From Pseudocercospora fijiensis CIRAD86 (Eukaryota > Ascomycota > Dothideomycetes > Mycosphaerellales > Mycosphaerellaceae), in NCBI RefSeq assembly GCF_000340215.1, contig NW_006921532.1, positions 773,844 through 837,843 of the forward strand: DNA of 64,000 bases, in the 5' to 3' direction. Positions 41,107 to 52,239 of this stretch are shown one piece after another (the stretch's first letter is position 1; each line of letters opens with the position of its first letter). A model generated the notes under the pieces. The model made no database searches. It had not been told where the DNA came from and was given only the letters and a program-made list of their open reading frames with translations. A program made the position numbers and the translations under genes.

Positions 41107-44100
41107 TCAATCCCGACTAGGACTGACCAAAAAATGCCCCTCACAATACCCCCCATTCATAACCTCGCGACAAACTCCACAAATCGGCTCCCGACAATTC
41201 AAAAACTCGCAAATATCCCCATGCTCCGGACAAAACACCCTCTCGCAGGACGAGCACTCAAGATTCGTATCGTAATTCTCGATACCATTCCCGCCGGAAT
41301 GTTCTCGGAGGAAAGAGACGTGCTGACGTGCGCGCTCGATGCGGAGTTTCAGGTCGGAGTCGCGCGTGAAGGGGAGCTTTGCGATTTGGGCTTGTTCGGC
41401 GTAGTAGCAGCAGGTGCAGCCGCAGTAGAAGCAGGATTTGGCTTTGCAGGTGGAGGGTTGGGGTTGGGGGGGAGTAGATGCAGTGGGATTGGTGCGAGCG
41501 CTGAGGCGAGCGAGGGGGCTTTCTTCGGAGCTGATGGTCGTTAGGGTTGAGGTGCTTTCGCGACTGGAGGGATTGTGGACGCCGAAGCACATGATGTTGA
41601 TGGTGTCCCAGACGTAGGGGTGGTTTGGATGTGGTCGGTCGGCGTCGCTCTTTGCTTGTAGCAAGGGGAGTCCGAGCTTGTGGCGAAGTTGTTGAAGATC
41701 AGAGATGTTGGCTTGAGAAGTGTTGGAGTCTTCTGGTTGTCCGAACGGTTCACTAGACATGTCCGGCGTGGCCTTGTTCCATTTGTCGACCATGGTGTCG
41801 ATTTGTTCCTCAAGCGGTGACTGTGAGCTGACAAGATACTGATACTGATCGTCGTCGGCTTGGGCTGTGGTGGATGCTCGTTCAGAAGGCGTGGTGGCAA
41901 CGCTTGGCGCAAGCCTGTCCGGTCGAGGGAATGGGAAAGGCGATGCGTTCAGGTTGTTGCTGCCAGCCATCTGTGCAAGCTGGTCTTTGACCGGGGTGAA
42001 GCCTTTGCCTGGCGAGATCCGGCCGCCATACTTGGGAGGTGTGATCCGCAGAGCACTCTTGGGCGGTATTGCCGGCGACTCCTCGTCCATCAGTCTCTGA
42101 ATAGTGGCGTGGGCGCTTCTTGTAGGTGTCGGAGCAGCGCCAGACTGGTCTCGAATCGCTGGATGAACGAGCTGTGCTGAGTTTGCGGCTTGGCGAGCCT
42201 GTCTGCGTTCTCTGACGTCTTCGAACCTTTTGAACATGTCCTGGCGCTTTGAAGCGCTGCGAGAGACCACAGCGCCTTCAAATGTTGGATTGCGGTCGAT
42301 CACCAAGATGCTTCCACGATCTCGCGCTGCTGTAATAGTGCTTGCTGCTTTTTGGGCTGATGCATCAATGCCTTCGTCATCGAATGGGTGATATGAAGGA
42401 GACGTGGCTCCAGCAGCGTTGACTTCATCGACGAGATCGTCTGCCACGTCCTCCCAATCTTCGTTGTCTGCGTACTCGGTGTCACCGCTATGGATGCTGC
42501 GTCGCGATGGAGGCCTTGGCATTGTCCACACGGACCGACTCTCATCGATTGCATAATTATCCGCATCTCTTTCGCAAATTTCGCCACACTCCGATGTAGC
42601 GGTCATGATTCCGCTGCCACGCTTGAATTTGCGAATCTGCGCGACGACGCTCGCTGGACCAGGGTTGCACAGGCTGAAGTGCGATGTCTCCCATGGCGGC
42701 TTGATAGACGGAGGCGATATCGTCTTGGTCGGGTCATCGCGGTAAGCTGCGTACGGAGTTCCACTGCCTTCAGAAGAGCAGGTATCAACAGTTGTGATTC
42801 CCAAGCCTGTCATCTCATCTTCCCCAATGCTGCTTGCGGCGAAAGACGAGCTCCCATCGAAATCGTCTCGGAGTCCCGGATCTCGCTTTTCGTCCACGTC
42901 CTCTTCGGCTTCGACGAATGATCCCATTGCGCGCGAGACATCAGCTCCTTCTGACGACGGCTTTGGCGACAAATGTAGCATGTGCGCTAGGTGCGACAGC
43001 GAGGACTTCCGTGGAACCGTTCGCGGCTGTGTGGGTGTCGTTGAGGCGCTCTTGCCGGTCGTAGCTTTCTTCAAGAATCTGTTCAAAAGTCCTTCCATCT
43101 TGCTGCCAACATCCTTCTCAACATGCATCTCCCGTAGTTCACTTCCAAGTATCCGGTAGCAAGTCTCGGTCTCATTGTGTTCCTTCAATTCTAAACCGCG
43201 GTAGTGACTCGCACATGATGCAAGATTTTCACCGATTCTGATCAAATTGTCGTTCTTAAAATGTTCGTAGGCGTTGCGTTTCTCGTCGTAAGCGGCGTGA
43301 TTGCTGGCATCGGCATCGCCATCGAGAAGTTCCCTTGCGAGCTTTTGTTCTCGCTCCAGATCGAGCTGGATTTGATGCTTCGCGTTCTCAATACATTTTT
43401 CCCATGCTTCGGGATCATGGTCTGCCAAATCAGTCGATGGCAGTCCTGGTGAATCCGGGTCGACTGAAGAAACGTATTGATCAAGGGTATAGCCGCCTTG
43501 CATCACGACTTTCTTCTCCGTTCTGATCTTGCGTCCTGGCCTTTGCGCCGCAATTTTGACAGGACTCTGACTGAAAGTGGCTACCTCGTCTCTCGGGAGA
43601 CGTGGCTCACATGCGATGGAGGATCTCTTCGTGGCATTATGCGACTCTTGGACCCTCAGAAAAGTGGAAAAGTCGTCCTCTGGATCTGGAGGAACGTGAC
43701 CAGCTGTAGTAGGCGTACTGACGGTGCGCAAGGAGGATGGTGTAGCGGGTGCGAAACCATGCATGGAAGAAGCGACAGAAGGACTGTCTAAGAGCCGAGC
43801 GGTCGCGGAAGGGGATGCGGAGTCTGCTGCAATTTCCAAACGCTTCGGCGAGCTTTTCATTCGTTCATCGGGGTGCCTTCCAAAGTCCATTGGAGGTAGC
43901 GATTTCAGTGACGATGAAATTTTTGATCCATGGGTCTGATCGATGTTGTGTTGTCCAGCAGTAGCCACGTGCGGTCTGTGATTTGTCTGAATCTGGAGCT
44001 CTGGTCGTCTTGGTGTGCTTTTGGACCGCATCCTGCCAGCTGATATCTGCGTCGTATTGCCGCTGAGCGTATTCGTATCCGTCGCGCCCACGGCACTCTG

Positions 44101-44705
44101 GTCAACGGTGGGGCTTTCGCCAGGAAAGTAGGCCTGTGGTAGCTTCACACTGCTCTTTGATCGTGGTCGTCCAGTCTCAACCGCTGTTGTCTTCGTGACC
44201 GAGATCTCGCTATCAGTTCTGAGGAGGTCATGGCCGCTGATAGGGCTGGACAGAGCTCGACCGGAGTCAGGCTTAGGACTTCGAAAGAATGGCCAAACTG
44301 TTTTGCCCTTCTGTGCAAGGTCAGTAATGCGGCTGTGATTGTCGGAAGACCTGTCATTCCAGGTCGCCACCATCTCGTTTACGAGGCCATGTCTGATTGA
44401 TCCGACATCACCGCTGCTGCAATGGTCTTTGACACTTCGGCTGCCGATGCCTTCATGAAGGGATGAAGGGCTTACCTTGAGCTCAAATTCTTCACTTGTT
44501 CGCGCCGAGTCCGGCCCAACTAGAGTTGATCCTTGAGTGTCGTCAGACGATCGCGCTGTGCCAGGCATTGTTGGTACCGGTGGCGCATCATTGTCAGTGT
44601 CGTTCGCGCGCCCTGGTCAATGGTCAGTCCATTGCCGTTGGCATGCATCTCGGTTGCCTTACGACCAAACCATGATTTCTTCTTCTTCAGTGTGGGCTCC
44701 GCCAT
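41107..44705 (-). CDS. Large hypothetical protein with Cys-rich C-terminal zinc-binding-like domain
   Basis: Two exons: 44663-44705 (MAEPTLKKKKSWFG plus one base) and 41107-44612, joined by a 50-bp intron with GTAAGG donor, CTGAC branch-like site and CAG acceptor; 1182 residues. The first 1050 residues are mostly disordered, rich in Ser/Pro/Thr, with a helical patch near 390-480 (AWEKCIENAKHQIQLDLERE, RIGENLASCASHYRG). The last 110 residues hold about 18 Cys/His: CFYCGCTCCYYAEQ, a helix (LRIERARQHVSFLRE), then CSSCERVFCPEHGDICEF and CREPICGVCR. This looks like a zinc-binding module that I cannot assign. The first intron is needed to reach a good start; starting at 44568 would drop a conserved-looking basic N-terminus. 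Confidence 0.75.
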
Positions 44706-45678
44706 GTTCTGCTTGTAATCGCTGACTGGCGAGACTTTCTTGTCTAAGGTGGTGTCAGCGTAAGGGTTCAAGATCAGAAGTGAGGCTGTCTTGGGTGAAC
44801 ATCCGGCCGGTAGATGGAACTCACTTGATATGACATCAGGCGATAGAATCGCCTGTGGAAGTGCGAACATTGTAACGGCGCGCTCTTGCGTAACACATAT
44901 AGCGAGGTCCGCGCATGGGCTAAGTGGGCGATTGAGGCCGCCGCCTGCGACTTCTGGTGAATGCCGAGATGCGTGATCTGTTGGTTTTTGTTGTTTCGCG
45001 GCCGTCGTGGGAGGGAGAAAGTCTCGTCCGCAGGGAGAAAGGCGAAGTGAGGGCGAGCTGAAATGACAACCGCTTTGAGATTCTGAGCAGAATTCAGGGT
45101 CTCCACTTTTGTGTCAAGCTCACATGCAAAGCCGTTTGTAATTCCCCAAACGGAAGGAGCCTGAGCTGGCTTGCCCACCGCTGTGGTTCACGAAATCATT
45201 CCTCGATCGCTCCGTAGAAATGGTTTCTGGGTAGGCGACATTATTCACGCTCTTTCACGACGGCGGCGACTGACCTCGCTCCTCCTATCGCGTGCCGTCA
45301 TGGCTGTGCCGAGCTTCGCTACGGTCTCGCAAATCGAATCCTCGTGTCTGCACCATTATCAGTAGCTGAGGAGCATGATACCTTATCGAACAAGAGTGCC
45401 TTTTGAGATACTCAAAGAAGAAATAATTCAATGCCAGCTTCAATCCAGCCGTCGGCGCTGGGCCCCTCATATCTCTCACGCTCAAAAGTATGCTATCTAA
45501 TGCAGCCAATGCAGCCACGCATCTCTTCCGCATCACCCATTGTAAGTCAAATCGCTTGGTCGTTGATATCATGCAGTCCCTGTCAGGCAGTTCGTCGAAA
45601 GCTGTAGAGCTGGCCAGAATGTGAAGGCAGTCTACCATGTCAATGCTCGTGAATCTGCCGCAACGGGATTCCGGTTCC
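44706..45678. other. Spacer between the 1182-residue gene and UBC13
   Basis: 973 bp holding the promoter of the minus-strand 1182-residue gene and the 3' UTR of UBC13. Open frames on both strands overlap and have no recognizable domains. I see no additional gene. Confidence 0.45.
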
Positions 45679-46252
45679 TCACTGATCAGGCTGCGCGTAC
45701 AGCTTGGTCCATTCGCGAGCCGTCTTGATGGCCTCGGGTTGGTTCTCCTAAAACGAAGTGTCAATATGTGCCATGCCTATGACGCTTCTCAAGGCCTCTT
45801 ACTTTCCACTGCTTCGCAACAGCCTCGTTTAGAGGATCCTCTGGGTTGGGGGCGCCTAAGAGCGCCTGTATACTGAGCAAGATGGTCCGTATCTGCAAAG
45901 CTGGTGACCAATTGTTCTTCAGTACATCAAGGCAGATTCTTCCAAGTCGATCGATGTTTGGGTGGTAGATGCGGGTCAAGAATCGTATTCTTGGAGGACA
46001 CATGGGATAGTCGTCGGGAAGGAACAGCTCAAGCTTGAAGACACCGCCTGAGACGAGGTCAGTATGAGGTCCTCATTGAGATTCACATGAGCGCGCCAAA
46101 GTACCCTCGTAACAGCTGCCGCCTGGCCCTTCGACCATCACGTCGAAGTATCTTGCATTATCATCATGAGGCATGGCCGAGATGCCTGGGACTGGTTCAT
46201 TCTGCAGACGCTCTGTCTCTTTGATAATTCGCTTCGGCAGCGGAGCCGCCAT
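45679..46252 (-). CDS. UBC13: Ubiquitin-conjugating enzyme E2 N (Ubc13)
   Basis: Three exons: 46105-46252, 45803-46047 and 45679-45747, with introns of 57 and 55 bp (GTACTT..CAG, GTAAGA..TAG), giving 153 residues, the same length as yeast Ubc13. Signatures: [12 protein letters not shown] at the N-terminus, [23 protein letters not shown] at 78-80, [12 protein letters not shown] with catalytic Cys88, [19 protein letters not shown] and the C-terminal [10 protein letters not shown]. With the Mms2/Uev partner it builds Lys63-linked chains on PCNA in error-free post-replication repair. The donor of intron 1 is GTACTT rather than the commoner GTAWGT, but the acceptor and the restored reading are unambiguous. 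Confidence 0.95.
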
Positions 46253-46661
46253 GGTCTCCGCAAAGGATGGTATGCTCTCGGTATCTGAGCTGGATCTGGA
46301 TGGTGAAATGGTGCTCGTGCTCGGTCGAAGTTGTAATCGGGGATGTTTCGCGCCGGGCGAGGCTGCGTCGATTGCTGGCGGTGTGTGAAGTTCGAAGGCT
46401 GAATCGCAGACAACCAAAAAGGCAAACAGCGTGTCCAGGCGTGGAGATTGCTGTCTGGCGACGAGATGAGAGGTCGCCGGCGATGTTTCATGCATGGATG
46501 CCGCGCTCTGGCGTCATCGTGCCGCTTCACGCTTCACGCTTCACGCTTCACGCTGCTCGCTTCACCTCACTCTCTCTCTACGCGATACGCTTCATTGCTT
46601 CATCACATCGCGCAGCACGCGCAGTCGGAGATGAGGACGGCGTACAACGCGCTCTCTGTCG
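46253..46661. promoter_or_regulatory. Divergent promoter UBC13 / SEA3-like gene, with GCTTCAC repeats
   Basis: 409 bp between divergent starts. Four perfect tandem GCTTCAC units lie at 46524-46551, with a further GCTTCAC close by at 46559-46565. They sit about 110 bp before the SEA3-like start and could be in its leader. Binding factor unknown. Confidence 0.5.
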
Positions 46662-49600
46662 ATGGAGCTGGCGAGCCCGCGCATGGTGGAGTTCGACGAT
46701 GACCTACAGCCGAACAAGAAAACGAAACATGGCACGGAAGGCGCGGCGACCTATGCTGTCAACGCGCACCACACGGCATTTTCCGACTATCGAGGCGTGT
46801 TTGTCCGGAAGCTGTCTGGACGCGAGGCATATCGACGCCTCTTTCGATACGAGGAAGATCGGCCTTGGTTTGAGCCAGTCTTGGCTTTTTCAGCAACCCG
46901 TCTGAACCTCCTGGCAATCGCAACCGGCCTCCAAATCCTGATCTTCGATGTCGAAAGCAGAAAGGTCAAATGTGCGCTGAAGGGGAATGGAAGGGTGGTC
47001 ACGTCCGTTTCCTTCTCGAAGAGCAGATCAAGCTTGTTAGCCACGGGCCATGTCGACGGTTCGATATGCGTGTGGACTCTGAAGCATCCCGCACGGCCAC
47101 TGCGCCATCTGCGTGCCTCTCGCCGCGCCTGCACTCATGTTGCTTTCAGCGACCATGATGCAGATCTCCTTGCCGCGTGTCATCAGGATCGCGTGTCCGT
47201 CTGGTCGCTACCAAGCACGCGCCCTGTCCTGCTCACCGAGGCAATGGAATCGGGCTTGAAATCCATGCTTTGGTTCTCCAGTCAGCCCGAGCGAGTCATC
47301 GGCATATCTTTCACTGGATCCGTCGCTATTTACAATGTGCATGACGCGGTAAAGTCGTTCAGAGCTAGGGCTCCTGCCTCTGGAGTATTCGATGACAGTG
47401 ACGATGAGCTTGGAGCATTTGGTGATCTCGACGACTTGCCCTTCAAGCCTGCCATACATTTTGATCTCAGCTTTCGGATCAGTCAGGCCCTGCTGTTTGG
47501 TCGCAATGGCTTGATTGTCCTTCCACACAAAGGTCATGTGCTATTCTTTGTGACCTTCATGGAAAACCACAACGAGCCTACAGAGCTTTGGCGGCTCCGC
47601 CTCGACTCCCAAGTAGACTGCTTCACCTTGCGCCAACGTGCAGATGCAATCGAGGTTGTAGCCTGCTTTGGCACAGACGCACACGCCTACGAGATTCCTG
47701 GACCTGTTCTAGATGGTATGAGGTGGATTCCTGGAATGTCCATACATCATCATCCTCTGACTGTACGAGACTCCAAAGATAACATAGATGCTCTCTCGAC
47801 CAGCTCTATGAGGCCCGAGCTGAGTCTGTATCAGCGCATAGCAAGACCTCCAACGCTGTCAACCTCTACGAAAGAGTCCCCACCACAGCCCTTGCATCGA
47901 CCTATCCCTAGAACAAAAGCTACGTACAAGGTTTATGGTGAGCCCTCTAGATCTGCAACCCCCACACCTCGCTCAATGACCTCCAGTCTGGAACTACCAA
48001 AACCGTCCAATGCTGAACAAGAGCATGATTCACCGATGCCATTTCTGTCGCCAGGCATACCTGCTAAGAAGACCTCGCCAGCTCCGGTGCTCACGCCGCT
48101 ACACGAGACAGTGCGTCTTCCACCTCGCTCCTCATTCGATTCTATTGCTTCATCGGCAAATCACGACAGCGACTCCGACGATGAGGCATTTGCTGAGATC
48201 ATGCAAGGCAGCGGCTCCTTCCTCCCCGGAGGAGTAAATGTGCCACTACCAAGAACCTGTGGAGCAGCTTTCGCACCCAATGGGCAACTACTTACGTTTT
48301 TCCCCTCGAAGATGCGACCATCATCTGCCACCGAGGACGCCAGCATTACACATCAGGCTGATCTGCCCAGACTGCAAAGTCGTGAAGTTCAGCAGCTATT
48401 TCAAGGTTTCGGCAATCTCATGCGTGCGGACATTGATCGCAGGGATAGCATGGCCTCAGAAGGCCATCGGGAAAACGGAGCTGGCGCGGAAAGTGACTTG
48501 GGCCATTCTCTTAGACATCTGACCTTGGATTCTGAGATGTCGTGGTCAGCAAAGGTGTCGCCTACGAAGCCCATCTCGATGTCTTTGACCGTGAAGCAGA
48601 GAGTCTTCGTTGCGGTACGTGAGCTTCGACCTGAGCTGCAACCTCATCGTATCCTGGCTGATCAGTACTGTGTCCTTCCTGATCGTCACGAGACCATTTC
48701 TGATGTGTGCTTGAATCATGCTGGCGCTGCCGAAGACGTAGGCCTGGAAGAGATCTCAGATCTTTGGCGTCTTTTGGCCCTGATCACAGAATCCAAAAGT
48801 GTAGTCGATCCCATATTGCCGGACAACGGAGGTGAGCCATCGCGCTCGCTCTCGTCGCAAAAGCCCACTGCTTCCCGTAATCCTTCGACGGCCTCTAGCT
48901 ATGTTGGGCGACTTGCACGGCCAGCATTGGCAATATTGTCTTGGTCTCGACATCCGATGGGCAAGGCATGGGCTATTGCGCAAATTTTGGAATGGGCAGA
49001 GCGCAGGGGGGAAATACAGCTGCTAGCTCATGTCTCGGCACTGATGTTACAGGCTTCTAAAGCACTGGGCCGTAGTGTTCAGTCTCTAAAAAGCAGAGAC
49101 ACAAGTGAACCCGACGGCGCTCAGAATCATTTGGCAGAATTTGCCTCCACCAAAATCGATCCATTGAAGTTGCCTCCAAGGATTCCTATCCTCCGCGCCG
49201 GTGCCGAATTCGTTGACCAGATCAGTCAAGATGATTCTTTGATCAAGGCACGCTCTCAGGCGTCTTCAAGGGAGCCCTCCCAGCCACCGACGCCCTACTT
49301 GGACTCTTCGTCAAGCACGCCGCCTCTAGGATTGCCGTACTTCCAAAGATCAGGAACAAAACTTTCTTCGTCGGGATCTGTGAGTCCAGAGACGCAACGA
49401 ACTAGCTTCAGCTCAGCTGCCAAGTATTATGCGCAGACGATTACGGATAAATTGTCGTCCTATGGTTCATCGCCTCCACCGAAGAAGATGCCGAGTGATA
49501 GTCCAAACGCAAACGAGCTGTCGTCAAGTCTGCCAAACACCACACCGGGAAGCTGGAGCAAGTCTGTGTCATTCGCTTCCACCACGGACACCGCAAGACA

Positions 49601-50273
49601 TAGCCAGCGCAGCTTGAGCCTTGCGCAGCAGGATGATGACTACGACAGTGACAAGACGATAGATGACGCTAGCCTGCCGCACACCCTGAAGCCTCCCACC
49701 GGTGTGAATATCAAAAGCACCAACGACCTTTTCTGGGACGAGCCTGCGGCCTCTTTCGAAGCGGCATTTCTCCCTGATCAGCACAGTGAACAGAGCAAAG
49801 TTTGGCGGGAGAGCTACGCCGAGCAGCTGCGTGCCTGGAATCTCTTGCTTGAAGCTGCCGAGCTGGAGAAAATCGCCGACGAGAGCCAAGCAACACCGGG
49901 TTGGAATTCTCCTGCGAGTTCGACGGTGAAGCCACTCATAGACGACGGTCAACAACACGCAACTTGCGGGGTATGCTTCTGCGCAATCCAAGCAGCTGAG
50001 CACATGTGCTCTGCTTGCCTACACACGATGCATCTGGATTGCTTAGACAAGATGTTGCTGGCTTTGGGCGAGAGCCAGTACACATGTCCAACAGGCTGTG
50101 GCTGCGACTGCACTGCCGAAGCCGATCTTTCATATGGACTTGCCGACGATGAGAGCCCCCCAAGCTCGGCAAGCATGGGTGAGGAGGTCCCTTTTCGACC
50201 TCCATTTCTCAAGAAGAAGAGTCTGACTGATCCACGCTCTCTGCGGGATCGATTGCAAGGTGAAACATGGTGA
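46662..50273 (+). CDS. SEA complex WD40/zinc-ribbon protein, Sea3/Mtc5 (WDR59)-like
   Basis: Intron-less, 1203 residues. The N-terminal 240 or so residues form WD40 repeats (LAIATGLQILIFDVES, LLATGHVDGSICVWTLKHP, LLAACHQDRVSVWSLPS, ERVIGISFTGSVAIYNVHD). A disordered Ser/Pro middle and a helical segment follow (SRHPMGKAWAIAQILEWAER, near 765). The C-terminal zinc module spans about 1102-1150: CGVC..C, HMCSACLHTMH and CPTGCGCDC. The last motif matches WDR59 (CPTGCGC-C) better than WDR24. SEACAT/GATOR2 proteins regulate TORC1 at the vacuole in response to amino acids. I could not see the RWD domain expected in this family. An ATG seven codons downstream is an alternative start. Confidence 0.7.
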   Translation: MELASPRMVEFDDDLQPNKKTKHGTEGAATYAVNAHHTAFSDYRGVFVRKLSGREAYRRLFRYEEDRPWFEPVLAFSATRLNLLAIATGLQILIFDVESRKVKCALKGNGRVVTSVSFSKSRSSLLATGHVDGSICVWTLKHPARPLRHLRASRRACTHVAFSDHDADLLAACHQDRVSVWSLPSTRPVLLTEAMESGLKSMLWFSSQPERVIGISFTGSVAIYNVHDAVKSFRARAPASGVFDDSDDELGAFGDLDDLPFKPAIHFDLSFRISQALLFGRNGLIVLPHKGHVLFFVTFMENHNEPTELWRLRLDSQVDCFTLRQRADAIEVVACFGTDAHAYEIPGPVLDGMRWIPGMSIHHHPLTVRDSKDNIDALSTSSMRPELSLYQRIARPPTLSTSTKESPPQPLHRPIPRTKATYKVYGEPSRSATPTPRSMTSSLELPKPSNAEQEHDSPMPFLSPGIPAKKTSPAPVLTPLHETVRLPPRSSFDSIASSANHDSDSDDEAFAEIMQGSGSFLPGGVNVPLPRTCGAAFAPNGQLLTFFPSKMRPSSATEDASITHQADLPRLQSREVQQLFQGFGNLMRADIDRRDSMASEGHRENGAGAESDLGHSLRHLTLDSEMSWSAKVSPTKPISMSLTVKQRVFVAVRELRPELQPHRILADQYCVLPDRHETISDVCLNHAGAAEDVGLEEISDLWRLLALITESKSVVDPILPDNGGEPSRSLSSQKPTASRNPSTASSYVGRLARPALAILSWSRHPMGKAWAIAQILEWAERRGEIQLLAHVSALMLQASKALGRSVQSLKSRDTSEPDGAQNHLAEFASTKIDPLKLPPRIPILRAGAEFVDQISQDDSLIKARSQASSREPSQPPTPYLDSSSSTPPLGLPYFQRSGTKLSSSGSVSPETQRTSFSSAAKYYAQTITDKLSSYGSSPPPKKMPSDSPNANELSSSLPNTTPGSWSKSVSFASTTDTARHSQRSLSLAQQDDDYDSDKTIDDASLPHTLKPPTGVNIKSTNDLFWDEPAASFEAAFLPDQHSEQSKVWRESYAEQLRAWNLLLEAAELEKIADESQATPGWNSPASSTVKPLIDDGQQHATCGVCFCAIQAAEHMCSACLHTMHLDCLDKMLLALGESQYTCPTGCGCDCTAEADLSYGLADDESPPSSASMGEEVPFRPPFLKKKSLTDPRSLRDRLQGETW

Positions 50274-50276
50274 TGT

Positions 50277-50955
50277 AGAAAATGAATCGACGGTTTAGCT
50301 CTACAATCCGGGGGGGGGGGGGCGACATTACAGCAGCAGCAAATGGGATTTTGGCCAGATCCATGCTGCCGACACATGTCCATCCTTCTACGTGAGCCTC
50401 TGGCGATGAACTGAATAGAAGCGTGTCCTTATGCCGAGTCAAGGCTTGTGATGTTGCCATGCGCCTTCGGCACGTTCCTGCCGTTTCCTTTCGACGCGTG
50501 CAGGTAACAGCAGCTAGGGGGTCCAGCGCTTTTGCCGTCACCCACATCAACGTTCCTCGGCACCAGTGTCCCATCATCCAATCGACGCTTCTGGTCTGAT
50601 CGCAGATCTGATCGGGAGTTCAAGTCAAAGCCAACCGCGCAACTTGTGCCAGTAGGTCGTGATAAGGGAGTGGGCGAAGTGTTTGGATGGAAAGTCCCGA
50701 GCTTCTTCGTCTCGTTGATCCAAGGACGAGATTTCACGTCTGGGCGGGCCAGAGATGAGCACTTGATCGGAAACAAGTGGACCAAGGAGAGTTTGTGGAA
50801 GCCAAGCGATGCCTGATAGGCGACACAATAGCCCTGAAACTGTGCATTTTTGCTAGTAAAAAATGTTGTTAGATATCCCATAGATCGATCCAAATAGACT
50901 CCAAATTGCTCTGTCGGATTATGTGCAGTGCTGCTATTTACACCAGTCATCATCA
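50277..50955. other. Spacer with a 13-G homopolymer
   Basis: 679 bp between convergent stop codons of the SEA3-like and HET genes. A run of 13 G lies at 50310-50322, about 35 bp after the SEA3-like stop. Small open frames look like chance. Confidence 0.5.
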
Positions 50956-52239
50956 TTACATTCCGCCTTGCTTGAAATATATGGCATGCGTATGGCCTTC
51001 CGCAGCATCGGCTCGCTCAAACACACCCACAGTGCTTGAGCAGCCGTACAGACCGGGGTTCCATTCGGCGGCGAATCGTTGCTTGTGATAGGCTCTCCCG
51101 CTCTTTCTACGGCCGGTTATAAACCAGTGGTGCATCATGGGACTGAAAAGAAGCTGGTCTAAGCCAAAAGGCTCACGCACAGCATCCCCGATGAAGACTC
51201 GCAAGCCTGAGTTGTGAATATCGGGCAAAGCTTTGACGTATATACGAAGTGCGATCTGTTCTTCTCTTCGCTGTCCAGACTCATTAGAAGTGGAAATGCG
51301 CACGCAGTTGAGTGGGAATAATAAGGTTGTCCCTTGTCGCCCGATGGAGTCGGTCCGGACAGGGAGAGAAAGCTGAAGTCCCTTGTTAGTCATTGAGTAT
51401 GGAGCGCGCTGGAAGATGTCACGTTGTTCGATTGCTTCGTGGCCAGCAAATGCATACGGCGAGGGAGCCAAAAGTCCTTTCCATAAGGGTTTGTCCGAAG
51501 TCCATGCGAAGATGCTCTCGTCTTCTGATTTTGAGATTATCTCTAGTTGAAGTCGTGTGAAGGCTTTCCGGCCTTCTCCATAGATTAGAGGCATGTTGAC
51601 GTCGAAGATGCCCAGGAGACAGTACGCCATGTCTTCGACTCTAGTTGTCTCACGCAACGATGCCCATCGCATTCGCTCTGCGATACTGGCCAAGCGGAGT
51701 TCACGGGGACGCTGCAAATATGTAATGCCGATTCCCGTGATCTTCGATAGCGCCTCGCAGAAGGAACTTTCCCGTGTTTTGACACCAATGAGCTGGAACT
51801 TCGCGTTGTAGAAGTTGACCAGGCTCGATGCCAATAGCTCCTGCAGTGTCCAGCCTCTAGTGAACCAGGTGCTGTTCTGCAATTGGTCGTAGAACACTGG
51901 ATCTGATTGCTGAACTTCGACGTCAGGCAGGAAGGCATAACACTGCTTAGAATTTTTGTAGTAGTTGAACATTGAGTTGATTGATTCCGTCAATTCTGCA
52001 CTGCTGTGCTTGTCCAAGCAGCATGTATCGATCCATAGCCACTTAATGTTGCGAAGACGGGCGATCCGACAGCCTTGAATGATCTTTTGCCACCCTTTTC
52101 CATCTCGATTCCTTCCAGACAGGAAGTCTTGATATGTTACTTCTTCGTCTGTCCAGCGATGAGAGACAATGGCGTATACGGGCGCTCGGTGACTGTCAAA
52201 TTCGTGCAGCGTGACGTTGGAGGTATCTAGCAGGCGCAT
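50956..52239 (-). CDS. HET-domain (heterokaryon incompatibility) protein
   Basis: Single frame, 427 residues. It opens MRLLDTSNVTLHEFDSHRAP and shows the HET blocks: YAIVSHRWTDEEVTYQDF, the helix IIQGCRIARLRNIKWLWIDTCCLDK, SAELTESINSMFNYYKNSKQCYAFLPDV and FTRGWTLQELLAS (residues about 20-150). It continues with the usual downstream region LASIAERMRWAS..ETTRVEDMAYCLLGIFDVNMPLIYGEG. The C-terminal half has no NACHT or repeat domain, so this is the short HET-only architecture. HET-domain proteins can trigger cell death on non-self recognition; most family members are untested. No damage is seen. Confidence 0.92.
   Translation of the reverse strand: MRLLDTSNVTLHEFDSHRAPVYAIVSHRWTDEEVTYQDFLSGRNRDGKGWQKIIQGCRIARLRNIKWLWIDTCCLDKHSSAELTESINSMFNYYKNSKQCYAFLPDVEVQQSDPVFYDQLQNSTWFTRGWTLQELLASSLVNFYNAKFQLIGVKTRESSFCEALSKITGIGITYLQRPRELRLASIAERMRWASLRETTRVEDMAYCLLGIFDVNMPLIYGEGRKAFTRLQLEIISKSEDESIFAWTSDKPLWKGLLAPSPYAFAGHEAIEQRDIFQRAPYSMTNKGLQLSLPVRTDSIGRQGTTLLFPLNCVRISTSNESGQRREEQIALRIYVKALPDIHNSGLRVFIGDAVREPFGLDQLLFSPMMHHWFITGRRKSGRAYHKQRFAAEWNPGLYGCSSTVGVFERADAAEGHTHAIYFKQGGM

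Noticed and set aside
44568..44568. ATG at 44568 as the start of the 1182-residue gene
   Set aside because: A 50-bp consensus intron upstream joins in frame to a 14-codon exon with a good ATG at 44705, giving a more plausible N-terminus.
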